Origin: a bacterium
GTDB lineage: Bacteria > Myxococcota_A > Bradymonadia > UBA7976 > UBA1532
DNA length: 64,000 nucleotides
Assembly (NCBI GenBank): GCA_030427205.1
Contig: JAUHXC010000029.1
Coordinates: 62,001-126,000, forward strand
Direction: 5' to 3'
Shown here: positions 9,029-17,311 of the stretch, piece after piece
Numbering within the stretch: the first letter of the stretch is position 1
Layout: every line of letters starts with the position of its first letter
The notes under the pieces: generated by a model
The model's input: the letters and a program-made list of their open reading frames with translations, nothing else
Told to the model about the DNA's origin: nothing
Databases searched by the model: none
Made by a program: the position numbers and the translations under genes

Positions 9029-10839
9029 GGGGCCTCCGGAGCGAAGAAGGTGGTCAGCATCTCGATCATCGCGCCGCGGTACTGAGCGCCGTCGTCCGTC
9101 CTCCACCTCAGCAGCCCGTCGATCTGGGGGCTGTAGTACTTGAGGAAGACGTTCGTCGTGCACAGCGGGACGAAGGTTCCGGACTTGTCCAGCTCGATGA
9201 CCCGGTGGCGCTTGACCGGGAAGATCGCGTTCTTGTACCCGCGGTTGGTCCCCGCATCGAGCAACGTCAGGTTCGCGAGGCTGTCGTCGGTCTCATGCGC
9301 TCGATCTTCACCGTAGCGTTGCTGGATCTTCTCGTAGACGGCGTCGAAGCGCTTGGGATCCAGGGAGGGGGCGGCGAGGCACGCACGCGCTTCGCGCTGC
9401 AGATCCTGTTCTTCCTCGGTCGCGGGGTCCGCCCAGAAGTCGAGGATCGTCCTCAGCCAGCCCCTCATGCGGGCTCGCCGGGCCGGCCTCGTCGAGGTCA
9501 CGGACCGGATGTGTTCCAGATCCCATGACTCTCGCTTGTAGCGGTCGAAGGGGAACCGCAGGTTCGAGCCGCTGTTGCGGAGCAGCGTCGCGACGTTGAA
9601 CAGCAGTAGAATCTCGCGCAGCCGGCGGTGGTGGGAGGGCTTCGCGTAGGTCAGCTCTTCGAACGTGTTTTGGACCACGGCTTCGATCTGCGCCCGAGAG
9701 CGCCCGTCGACGGCCTCGCGAAACAGCGCCTCGAAGATAAGCGCCCGCAGGTGTGCCTCGAACCCGCTGCGTCGCATCTCGGCCCGAGCCGCCATCAACT
9801 CGACGACGATGTCGGTGCTCGGCCGGTGGCCGATCGCGATCCACAGCCCGATGAGGTGGAACAGGGTACGGTCGCGAAACCACTCGTCCAGCCTCAGTGA
9901 GATCTTGCGGATGTCTCGCCAATGGGCGTCGACGGAGCGCTCTCCGTCGAAGTACCGCTGGAAGGCGATGAACGTCCCATACGCGTCGTGCAGCGGGACA
10001 TCCAACCCCAGCGCGGCGACGTGAATAGCGAAGAGATACTCGATGCGGGCCGGATAGGGGGACGTCGGATCCTTGTATACGAAGCCCCAGAAGGCATCAT
10101 CCTGAAGTCGGCGCTCCATGCCATCCCACTCATGGGCGATCTGTGCCCGGGACGGATCCATCTCCGGCGTCTCCGGGCCCCGATCGCGCAGGAAGAGCGC
10201 CCGGATGAGCTCGGCATTCGTGAGCGGGATCTTGCCGACGTTCAGTCGGACGAACGCCTCGACCGGGTTCTCGGTCGCGGGCAGCTCGTACCAGATGACC
10301 CGCACGTTGCGTTCTTTGGGATGAAGCAGGCAGTTGAGGAAGTCGAGCCGCTCGGTCGGGTGCTTGTCGGCGAACCAATCGACGATCGCTGCGTACGCAC
10401 GGCGCATGTGGTGGAAGTCGATGTTGGCGTCAGCGATCGCCGGATCGGGCTTCTCGCCTGGCTCGAGGGACGCCAGGAACTCTGCGCTCTTCGCTCGGGT
10501 GGAGTATTCGAGCGTGTAGGTGCGCAGGCCCATGATGGCCAGAGTCGCCTGCTGGGACCGGAGGATCAGGGCGATGGTCGTCAAGCGTTGCTGCCCATCG
10601 ATCACCTCCCAACCGCCTTCGCAGCGCCGGACCACGAGCGGCTGCAGGCAGTAGAAGACATGCTTCGACTGCTCCTGGCTGCGCTGGCGAAACTCGTCGA
10701 TGTCGTCGAGAAGTTCGAGGACCTGTCGCTCGGTCCAGCGGTAGCCGCGCTGGTACGAGGGGATCACGAACCGCTCGTCGACCAGGGCGTCGATGGCGCG
10801 GAGATCCAGGCTCCGGTCCGTGTTCGGGTCTTCGCTCAT
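9025..10839 (-). CDS. DUF262-DUF1524 (HNH nuclease) protein, GmrSD-like
   Basis: 604 residues from the ATG at 10839. The N-terminal DUF262 motifs are QRGYRW (30-35) and DGQQRLTTIAL (81-91). Near residues 434-442 the motif WDLEHIRS, with downstream LTLLDAGTNRGYKNAIFPVKR, matches the DUF1524 His-Me finger endonuclease that follows DUF262 in GmrSD and SspE-like proteins. The family cleaves foreign DNA in an NTP-controlled way, often targeting modified bases. Its 3' end overlaps the start of the second DUF262 gene, so the two are co-translated. Domain order and length match single-chain GmrSD proteins, which makes the extra DUF262 partner notable. Confidence 0.88.
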   Translation of the reverse strand: MSEDPNTDRSLDLRAIDALVDERFVIPSYQRGYRWTERQVLELLDDIDEFRQRSQEQSKHVFYCLQPLVVRRCEGGWEVIDGQQRLTTIALILRSQQATLAIMGLRTYTLEYSTRAKSAEFLASLEPGEKPDPAIADANIDFHHMRRAYAAIVDWFADKHPTERLDFLNCLLHPKERNVRVIWYELPATENPVEAFVRLNVGKIPLTNAELIRALFLRDRGPETPEMDPSRAQIAHEWDGMERRLQDDAFWGFVYKDPTSPYPARIEYLFAIHVAALGLDVPLHDAYGTFIAFQRYFDGERSVDAHWRDIRKISLRLDEWFRDRTLFHLIGLWIAIGHRPSTDIVVELMAARAEMRRSGFEAHLRALIFEALFREAVDGRSRAQIEAVVQNTFEELTYAKPSHHRRLREILLLFNVATLLRNSGSNLRFPFDRYKRESWDLEHIRSVTSTRPARRARMRGWLRTILDFWADPATEEEQDLQREARACLAAPSLDPKRFDAVYEKIQQRYGEDRAHETDDSLANLTLLDAGTNRGYKNAIFPVKRHRVIELDKSGTFVPLCTTNVFLKYYSPQIDGLLRWRTDDGAQYRGAMIEMLTTFFAPEAP

Positions 10840-11397
10840 CAGTGCCCTCTCCCGCCCATTGTGATGGCTCCTGCGCTGGATTCGATCAATGTATGCTCGT
10901 GGCCAAGTAGAGCAGCATCCAACTCGATGCCCGGCTTCGACGGATCTTTGGCCCGGTGGCACGGGTCGTGCGCACTGCCCGCGGACGCGAGCGCAGCACG
11001 AACCAGAGGGATCGGCGTCTCGGCGACGAAGCGAACCTCCGGTCCGCGTGGCTCCAATTGGTCTCGGATATCGGTCCTCCCAGCGACCGGGAGGACATCA
11101 CAGATCGTGGGGGCGGTCAACGGGGGCGTGCCGAGCCCAGCCCGGTGCTCGGGAAGGTTCGACAAATAGGGTGTCGATGGCAGCGTCACCAAGTCCCCGG
11201 ATGGTCTGGGGCGGTGGCCGCCGCTCCCAGTCCTCTCGCCAGTCGCCGCGTAGGATGTGGCCGTCGTGCTCGATGGCTCTGCCGTAACCTCTTGCGCCAG
11301 TCGTAGAGCCGGCCAGTCGAGTCTACACGGATGCGCACGTTCCGGTGGTGCCATCGACTTCGTGCCTTCGTCGCCGCCGGGAACGTTGACGTGGCAG
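10840..11397. other. Intergenic stretch without a recognisable gene
   Basis: Open frames exist here on the minus strand (one running 11522-10839), but their products are compositionally odd, use many A/T-ending codons unlike neighbouring genes, and match nothing I recognise. I see no RNA gene, terminator or clear promoter. It may be remnant DNA between independently acquired defence genes. Confidence 0.5.
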
Positions 11398-13680
11398 TCA
11401 TCGAGATTGGTCTCGCCGTAGTGGCCACAGTCCTTCGGAGATCGGTAGTGGTCCCGACTTCGGACAGCCGCCACTCGTTCCGAGGCGACCTCGGTGCTCG
11501 AGATCATGCGTCCGCTGCTCAAGGCGGGCTTCGTGGCTCTTGCGGTTCTTCGTCGCCTCCCAGGTCAGCGGGCTGCCCTTGCGGATGGTGCGGGCGTCGA
11601 CGTCGAGCTTGTGCAGCGAGACCTGTCCATACAAGTGCCGGCGGCCGGCCTTGGCGACCTTGCACTTCCAGACCTGCTGATCCGCGGCGAGGAAGGCCGC
11701 GAAGTCGATGCACAGGCGGCAGTCGCACTGCAGGTCGACGGTCTGGCACCACGTCTCGGGATCATCCAGCGGCTCCGCGATGCGGGCGTCGAGGTGCTCC
11801 AGGCACTGCTCCACCAACGCGACGAAGGCGATGTGCTGTCGCTTTTGGCCATCGAAGGCGTCGGCGAGGTGGAGAGCGGCGGGCACGAGGACGGCGTCGG
11901 GGTCGAAGATATCGGCGTGCACTTCGATGTGACCCAGCGCGCGGATGGTGAGCCCGGGTTCGTCGAGGTCCACAAGGGCACGCACAAGACCGGTGACCAG
12001 CGACGGGCCGATGTTGGGCTCCCGGCTGTAGTCGCGGATGCGCTCGGTCGGCAGGTGAGCCGTGATGGCCGCGGCGAGGGCGCGCGCGGTCTCGTCGTCG
12101 AGGGCCCGCTGGTCGAGCAACTCGGCGAGCGCGACTGGCCAGGGCGTGCCGTCGAGCGGCGTTCGGGACGCGGCGGCGGGTATGACGGTCTCGCGGATGA
12201 CGTCGGCGCTGCACGTTGCGATCAGAGTGGCCAGCGACGGGGCCATGTCTTCCGTGATGGCGAATCTCGCCAGCCGCTTGCGGGCGAAGGTCTCGGCGAT
12301 ATCCCGATCTTCGAGGGCGGCGAGCGCCGAGACGAACTGCGCGGCGTCTCGTCCACCGCGCCAGTTGTCGGTCGGGGGCCAGCGGGCGATGAGCGCTGCG
12401 GCGAAGTCGGTCGCCCGTGGGTCGCCGGCATCGGTGAGCGCCCGCAGGGTATCAACCGCCTCGCCCGGCTCGGCCGCAGCCCATACCTGCGCGAACGCCG
12501 ACTGCGGCCACAGCGCGACGACCGCCCGGCGGTATGTGCGCTCGTAGCTAGCGCCCTCGTTGCCGGTCGCCTCGTGGAAGCTCTCCTCGTCCGGCTCGAT
12601 GCCTTCGAGGGCGCTGGACGGGAAGAGCTCGTCTTCCTCGAAGCGCAGCTCGCCGAAATCGATGCCGGCGCCATCCGGGCGGCGCCAGTGGGTGATGCTC
12701 AGGCTCCAGTCGAGCGGCTCCACCGCTTCGAACTCGGTCTCATCGTCATGACCCCAGCGGCTCCAGCGACCTGGGCGCCACGTCACCGCTGCGCAGCCGA
12801 ACTCGTACTTCGAGACGATGGCGAGGTGGGTCGCGCAGCCCACCCGCTGCGCCGCGGCGTGCAGCACTTGCACGACGGCTTGATCGCGACCCTTGAGCCC
12901 ATCGAAGCTCAGCGCGGCAGGGGTGTACTGGTGCTCGAGCGGGAACAGCGCCTTGGTCGGGTAGCCCTCGTCGAGCCACGCGCCGAGGCGCTCGGCGACG
13001 GCTTGGACGAGCGGCTCGTGGTCGGGCGGTGCCAGCCGGCGCTTTGTGCTGCGGCAGACGTTGTAGACCAGCGCGACGCGGTGCCCGTCGGCAATGGGCC
13101 GCAGCTCGTGCAGGCAGTCGGTATAGAACGCGGCGTAGCTGATCGTCGACGGTGATGGGCCGCCGATGTCGAGCGTCGCCTCCCGCCCGCCGTGGCGGAT
13201 CACCAGCGCACCGCCGCTCCACCGCGCGGGCAGGAGCACGACGAGCGTGGCGAACATGCCCGGCGCTTTCTCGGTGTCGCGGTGCTCGGCGAAGAAGTCG
13301 CCGGGGCCGTAGACGAGCAGTTTGTAGAGCTGCGCCTCGATCTCGCCGGGCACGCCGAGGGCGCGCTTGATGTTCTGCGTGATGGTGTCGAGCACCGGCT
13401 GCCAGGCCTCGGCGTCGATCGTGAGCCGCTCGGGCGCGATCTGGCCGGCGCGACGCACGGCGGGGTCGACGATCGTCTGCTCGCCGCGGCCGTACGGGGC
13501 GGGTTCGGCTGCGGCCAGCAGTTCGCGGGCCTGATGGTCGAGCACGGGGAAGGCGAGCGGGCCGACGCCCTCGACCTCGATGAGCGGCAGCGGCGCCGAG
13601 ACCTGGCCGGTGGTGTAGAAGTCGCCAGGTCGCTTGGCCTTGGCGAGCAACTCGGGTACGGCGTCGAGCGGGTCGTTCAT
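11398..13680 (-). CDS. Large 2-oxoglutarate/Fe(II)-dependent oxygenase
   Basis: 760 residues from the ATG at 13680, preceded by GGAGA. Residues about 110-210 form a prolyl-4-hydroxylase-type dioxygenase core. The iron-binding HxD is H133-x-D135 (AEHRDTEK), the distal His is H191 (CLHELRPIADGHRVALVYN), and R201 is placed to bind 2-oxoglutarate. A jelly-roll strand, LVVLLPARWSGGALVIRHGG, lies between. The remaining ~540 residues are helical and unassigned, with a Cys cluster (CDCRLC) near residue 690. The last ~30 residues past KNRKSHEARLEQR look out of character, and the original stop may have been lost. Such long 2OG oxygenases modify proteins or nucleic acids; the substrate here is unknown. 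It sits between the DUF262 pair and the SEC-C gene. Confidence 0.8.
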   Translation of the reverse strand: MNDPLDAVPELLAKAKRPGDFYTTGQVSAPLPLIEVEGVGPLAFPVLDHQARELLAAAEPAPYGRGEQTIVDPAVRRAGQIAPERLTIDAEAWQPVLDTITQNIKRALGVPGEIEAQLYKLLVYGPGDFFAEHRDTEKAPGMFATLVVLLPARWSGGALVIRHGGREATLDIGGPSPSTISYAAFYTDCLHELRPIADGHRVALVYNVCRSTKRRLAPPDHEPLVQAVAERLGAWLDEGYPTKALFPLEHQYTPAALSFDGLKGRDQAVVQVLHAAAQRVGCATHLAIVSKYEFGCAAVTWRPGRWSRWGHDDETEFEAVEPLDWSLSITHWRRPDGAGIDFGELRFEEDELFPSSALEGIEPDEESFHEATGNEGASYERTYRRAVVALWPQSAFAQVWAAAEPGEAVDTLRALTDAGDPRATDFAAALIARWPPTDNWRGGRDAAQFVSALAALEDRDIAETFARKRLARFAITEDMAPSLATLIATCSADVIRETVIPAAASRTPLDGTPWPVALAELLDQRALDDETARALAAAITAHLPTERIRDYSREPNIGPSLVTGLVRALVDLDEPGLTIRALGHIEVHADIFDPDAVLVPAALHLADAFDGQKRQHIAFVALVEQCLEHLDARIAEPLDDPETWCQTVDLQCDCRLCIDFAAFLAADQQVWKCKVAKAGRRHLYGQVSLHKLDVDARTIRKGSPLTWEATKNRKSHEARLEQRTHDLEHRGRLGTSGGCPKSGPLPISEGLWPLRRDQSR

Positions 13681-14080
13681 CGGGTTCGGTCTCCACGGTG
13701 TCGGGATGAATAGGGATCGACCGGGTTCACCTGTCCGCGTTCGGCCGGTCGAGCCGCGTTTCTTGGCTCTGGACACCGAGGGTGACGCCCAGGCTCACGG
13801 TGAGGCTCATGCCGAGGGTGACCCCCAGGGTCGTGGGCAAGCCGGCGGCAAGGCTCTCCGCGAGGACGACCGGGAAGGGCGCGCTCAGGGCAGAGGTGAG
13901 GCTCATGGTGAAGGCCAACATGAAGCAGCTGACCAGGACGACGGCGAGGCTCGACGCGAGGTCCCCGGTGAGAGTCGGCTCAGGCGTTTCGCCAGTCGGC
14001 CGCGAACCGCATGGAATTGGCCGCGTCTCATGCGGCGGACACGGTAGTCGTGCCGACGGATTTGGCCTCATCCATCGCCT
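13681..14080. other. Intergenic stretch with degenerate short-period repeats
   Basis: From about 13770 to 13960 the plus strand repeats variants of GGTGAGGCTCATG and GAGGGTGACCCCCAGG. This creates a hydrophobic-looking minus-strand frame (14071-13727, Leu/Thr/Ser/Val repeats) and an Asp/Glu/Gly-rich plus-strand frame. Both look like by-products of the repeat. No convincing gene is seen. Confidence 0.5.
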
Positions 14081-15430
14081 TCATCCGATGCAGCATCGCT
14101 TGTATTTGCGCCCGCTGCCGCACGGGCAGGGCTCGTTGCGGCCGACCTTCGGGCCGTCACGCACCACGGGAATGTGGCGCCCCAGCCAGCGAACGATGTC
14201 GGACAGGCATCGCCGGGTGGTCTCGATGCCGGGCCATGTCAGAAACTCCGCCAGCTTTGCTGCCGGCAGATATAGGTCGGTCGGATCCAGCCGCGCGGCC
14301 CACGCGGCGACGGCGGGTACCTGCGATATGCCGGCGGCGTTGCCCATCCAGTGGATGTGTGTGGCGGCGAGCAGACCGTCCACCCATTGCACGGGCACCG
14401 CGTCGGGTTTCAGCCCACCCTGGGTGGCGATGGCCTGCGCCATGCCCGAACGCAGCACCTCGATCGAGTCGTCGAGCTCACCGGGCGTGGTCAACATCTC
14501 GATCGTGATGTCGGCGAAGCCGGCCGTGAGGTGGGCGTCGAGGCCATCGAATGCGGGCGCCCGACGGTCGCGGAGAACGGAGAGTACGTCGTCGAGTGCG
14601 CCCGGATGGGCAGAGGCCAGAGCGATCAGCCCGGTCAGTGGCCCGACCAACGCCGGCATGGAGTCGGCTTCGTGCCACAGCTCGACGTAGCCGGGCAGCA
14701 CGCCCGGTCCGAGCTGGGCAGCGAAGCATGCCGCAGCGGCGACGCCGCCGAGTTCGCCGGTGAGCGTACCGAAGTCACCGAGAGTGACCACGCCGACCGC
14801 GTCCATGCCTTCGGCGAGGTGCACCTTGGCGAACGGGATCGACAAGAGGATGAGGTGTCGCGCCGTGTCGACCGCGATGGAGTACTGGCGCAGGGTCCAC
14901 GTGGTCAGGCGATCGGTCCCGCGCAGTCGGCGCAGGGACATCGAGTGCTGGGTCTCGAAGACGAAGTCGATGGTGTCTCGCAACGCCTCGACGAGCACCG
15001 GGCGGACGAGCGGCGCCAGGAGCGCGCTGGCCTCGAAGTCCTCCCGGGCGAGCCGATGTCCAGCCGTCAGGACCCGCTTCAGCAGTTCGAATACGCCCCC
15101 GCGCATGGTGATTCGGGCGTCGGCGCGACCGATTCGGGCCGAGTCCTCGAAGGCGGCGTCGACATCCGCGCGGTTGACGATCGGGAGCCGACCGGTGCGC
15201 ATGCCGCGGCCGAGGCACGTGACGAAGCCTCCATCACGGGCGACCACGACATGGGGCGGGTTGGCGTCGTCCGTCAGCGCCAGCGCGACACGATCGCAGT
15301 CGGGCGGCAGCTCGACCGTGGCCAGGACGAGCTTGACCGCGACGCGATCGCGGTAGAGCCCCAGCGCCAAGTCGAGGGAGCGGTGGTCCAGCCGCTCGAG
15401 GCGGCGGAGGAAGTGTGCGTCGTGACCCAC
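14081..15430 (-). CDS. SEC-C motif protein of unknown function
   Basis: 449 residues starting at a GTG (15430) with GGGAGG just upstream. The last 20 residues form a textbook SEC-C zinc motif: NEPCPCGSGRKYKRCC, with Cys435, 437, 446 and 447. SEC-C binds zinc and, in SecA, contacts SecB or the ribosome; elsewhere it is an accessory tail on many unrelated proteins. The other ~430 residues are mainly helical and hydrophobic-rich without a signal peptide or recognised domain. The protein may be cytosolic. It lies in a gene-poor accessory region, next to the second 34-bp repeat array. Nothing in the sequence identifies its substrate. Confidence 0.75.
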   Translation of the reverse strand: MGHDAHFLRRLERLDHRSLDLALGLYRDRVAVKLVLATVELPPDCDRVALALTDDANPPHVVVARDGGFVTCLGRGMRTGRLPIVNRADVDAAFEDSARIGRADARITMRGGVFELLKRVLTAGHRLAREDFEASALLAPLVRPVLVEALRDTIDFVFETQHSMSLRRLRGTDRLTTWTLRQYSIAVDTARHLILLSIPFAKVHLAEGMDAVGVVTLGDFGTLTGELGGVAAAACFAAQLGPGVLPGYVELWHEADSMPALVGPLTGLIALASAHPGALDDVLSVLRDRRAPAFDGLDAHLTAGFADITIEMLTTPGELDDSIEVLRSGMAQAIATQGGLKPDAVPVQWVDGLLAATHIHWMGNAAGISQVPAVAAWAARLDPTDLYLPAAKLAEFLTWPGIETTRRCLSDIVRWLGRHIPVVRDGPKVGRNEPCPCGSGRKYKRCCIG

Positions 15431-15550
15431 GGAGCCTCCCGATCGGCGACGGCGATTCGTACTCGGGTTGGCTGGCAGTGTCTATTGCCGAATAGGGCAT
15501 GCGGCGTCCGTGAGTGGGCCGCCAGACGGGGCTTCGAGCACGAGGCTCGG

Positions 15551-15754
15551 GGGCGGACAAGTCGAGGAGGTGCGAGAGGATCGAGGGCGGGCAAGTCGAG
15601 CGGGAGTGCGAGGATCGAGGGCGGGCAAGTCGAGGGGGAGTGCGAGGATCGAGGGCGGGCAGGTCGAGGGGGTGTGCGAGGATCGGGGGCGAGCCAGTCG
15701 AGGGGGTGCGCGAGGGTCGAGGGCGGGCAACCTGAGGGTGAGTGGCGGCGCGGT
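15551..15754. repeat. 34-bp tandem repeat array B (6 units)
   Basis: Units begin at 15551, 15585, 15619, 15653, 15687 and 15721, exactly 34 bp apart. The consensus first half is GGGCGGGCAAGTCGAGG; the second half is about GGGAGTGCGAGGATCGA. The array belongs to the same family as 5951-6070 but with a different second half. It fills the gap between the start of the SEC-C gene and the end of a small HTH gene. No gene is seen in 15431-15862. Confidence 0.9.
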
Positions 15755-15862
15755 GACCTGGCCACCCCGAGCGGCCCGGCGAGGTCTCCGCGCCAGCAAC
15801 GAGCCCCAACCGCGTGAGCTGCTGCAGGGTACCGGTGCGGCCCAGGTCCGCGCGTCGGTCGC

Positions 15863-16171
15863 CTACTCGTCAGCATCGCCCTCCAACTCGGCGCGCAGGC
15901 GCTCTCGCCGCCGGTAGATGGCCTGTCGGCTCGCGCCGGTCTTCCGGGCTGCGGCGGCGATGCTATGACCCTGCGCGACGAGCAGAAGCGCGCGATCTGC
16001 GGGCTCGCCGGTGTCGAGCATGTCCACCAACTCGGTCGCGAGTGTCATCCGCTCGGGCCGCGCCCCGACGACGGGCGGCGTCCAGTCCAACGATCCGCCG
16101 AATCGGGTGTGATAGCGCCGCTCGACCATCAGCAGATCCCGTGCCCGTCGCCGCACCCCGAAGCTCAACAT
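15863..16171 (-). CDS. Small helix-turn-helix protein
   Basis: 102 residues from the ATG at 16171, which overlaps the preceding gene's stop by seven bases. The C-terminal half carries a resolvase/homeodomain-like helix-turn-helix: DRALLLVAQGHSIAAAARKT then GASRQAIYRRRERLRAEL, in the style of Hin-type or terminase small-subunit HTHs. The N-terminal part (MLSFGVRRRARDLLMVERRY) is basic. It is the last of four short overlapping minus-strand genes that diverge from an XRE regulator. DNA binding is likely; the target is unknown. A phage-like packaging or regulatory origin is possible but not shown. Confidence 0.6.
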   Translation of the reverse strand: MLSFGVRRRARDLLMVERRYHTRFGGSLDWTPPVVGARPERMTLATELVDMLDTGEPADRALLLVAQGHSIAAAARKTGASRQAIYRRRERLRAELEGDADE

Positions 16172-16563
16172 CGACAGCAGATTGGGTCGCTTCGCCGATC
16201 GAGGCTGCCACGGAAGCGGTGGAGCAGGCCCGCGATCTCGACGGCGACCATCGTCAACGCCTCCCGCCGCGCCCGACGGACCTCGCCCGAGCCGGCGGCC
16301 AGCATCGGGCTCATGTCCGCGCGCAGCCAACGGTAGACCTCGGCCACCGCAGCCGGCCGGGTCTCGCATCGAATCGCCAGCGCCGTCAGCATCACCGCGT
16401 ATGCGGGGCGGACCGCGGGCCACCGCGCGCCCTCCAAGCGCATCAGCGTTGCGATCATCCGAACGGCGATCGTGTCCCGGCCCCTCACCGCCAGGCCAGC
16501 GCCGAGCAGCTCGGCTTCTCGACCGACACCCGGTGCCGGCGGTTCACGAGCGATCCCCATCAT
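16165..16563 (-). CDS. Hypothetical protein in four-gene cluster
   Basis: 132 residues from the ATG at 16563 (a second ATG at 16560 follows directly). It overlaps the upstream gene by about 20 bp and the downstream HTH gene by 7 bp, which supports real translational coupling. The sequence is helical and Ala/Arg-rich (AVMLTALAIRCETRPAAVAE, WLRADMSPMLAAGSGEVRRA) with a Cys-containing end (DPICCRC). I recognise no family. The third-position GC bias is good, which argues against a shadow frame. Confidence 0.5.
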   Translation of the reverse strand: MMGIAREPPAPGVGREAELLGAGLAVRGRDTIAVRMIATLMRLEGARWPAVRPAYAVMLTALAIRCETRPAAVAEVYRWLRADMSPMLAAGSGEVRRARREALTMVAVEIAGLLHRFRGSLDRRSDPICCRC

Positions 16564-16855
16564 CTCGCGCCCGTTCACGGCGCTCGGCCTCGATCATCCC
16601 TGCGGTCAGCCGCAGGACGCGTGGGAGGTCGCCGGTCATCGCGATGGAGTGGGCGTCGTCAGCCCGCTGGTCGACGGTGCGCCAGGCGGCGACGGTGGCG
16701 ACCAACGCGCGGGTCGAGCGGGTGCGCTCGGGCGTCTTCGGCGGCGCGATGCGCCACGCGAGACGGGCCAGGCGAACATGCAGCTTGGGCATGCGCCGCA
16801 CGAGAGCGAGGATGCCGCGCGCGAGCCAGCGGCGAGTGCTTCGGATAGGGGTCAT
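16544..16855 (-). CDS. Hypothetical basic protein in four-gene cluster
   Basis: 103 residues starting at the ATG at 16855, which overlaps the upstream stop (ATGA). The protein is strongly basic with an amphipathic N-terminus (RRWLARGILALVRRMPKLHV) and a helical C-terminal half ending GMIEAERRERARDDGDRS. The N-terminus could lie on a membrane or bind nucleic acid. It continues by overlap into the next gene. No family is recognised. Confidence 0.5.
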   Translation of the reverse strand: MTPIRSTRRWLARGILALVRRMPKLHVRLARLAWRIAPPKTPERTRSTRALVATVAAWRTVDQRADDAHSIAMTGDLPRVLRLTAGMIEAERRERARDDGDRS

Positions 16856-17082
16856 GGGCATCGGCTCTTCCTCGAGATCGCGCAGGCGGTGCAGAGCGGC
16901 CCGCGGGGGCTGGGGATGGCGGTCGTGAGCGAGCGTGTGTGGTGGTGGCAGCGTGACCACATCGACCCGTGCAGGAAGGCATGGACCGCCCCGGCCGGAT
17001 CGATGCGGAGTTCTTCGGCCACTGCGGGCGCACTTCGCCTGTTGGGCCGGCGCATCCCGCCGGCCTCCACCGTCGTCGTCAT
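16852..17082 (-). CDS. Small Cys/His-rich protein, first gene of four-gene cluster
   Basis: 76 residues from the ATG at 17082. The central segment MWSRCHHHTRSL and the C-terminal PLCTACAISRKSRC together provide Cys and His residues that could bind zinc. The upstream part is VAEELRIDPAGAVHAFLHG. It is the first of four overlapping short genes and is divergent from the XRE regulator, with a shared 200-bp control region. No family is recognised; a tiny zinc-finger regulator is a reasonable guess. Confidence 0.45.
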   Translation of the reverse strand: MTTTVEAGGMRRPNRRSAPAVAEELRIDPAGAVHAFLHGSMWSRCHHHTRSLTTAIPSPRGPLCTACAISRKSRCP

Positions 17083-17194
17083 GTTCTCGTCCTCGTGGAG
17101 GCCGACGTCAGCGCACGGGGCTCACCGCTACTCTGGACGCACCGATACGCCTCCCGCCGACCGCGGTCGTAGAAGTGTGTCAGCGGGCGTGATA

Positions 17195-17311
17195 TGTCGA
17201 AGCTGCGAAGCGAAACCCCAACACGCGCGCTTTCGACACACCTCTTTGTCGCGAATATGCGTCATGTGTAGTCAATCCGCGTCGCCTGCCGCAAGAAGAA
17301 ATGTCGCGAAT
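17195..17311. promoter_or_regulatory. Candidate operator region between divergent genes
   Basis: An inverted repeat lies at 17195-17203 (TGTCGAAGC) and 17229-17238 (GCTTTCGACA). A direct repeat, TGTCGCGAAT, occurs at 17247-17256 and 17302-17311, the second copy overlapping the start of the XRE gene. All contain a TGTCG core. This is consistent with an autoregulator binding several half-sites between the divergent genes, but no binding is shown. Confidence 0.4.

Noticed and set aside
10967..10984. Sigma-54 promoter in the gap after the DUF262 genes
   Set aside because: TGGCACG and a GC twelve bases on are present, but the TTGC box is poor and no plus-strand gene follows.
10839..11522. 227-codon minus-strand gene
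   Set aside because: Codon use is unlike that of neighbouring genes, the product matches nothing, and it overlaps the oxygenase end in another frame.
13727..14071. Small membrane protein with Leu/Thr/Val repeats
   Set aside because: The hydrophobic sequence follows directly from a degenerate short-period DNA repeat, and there is no good ribosome site.
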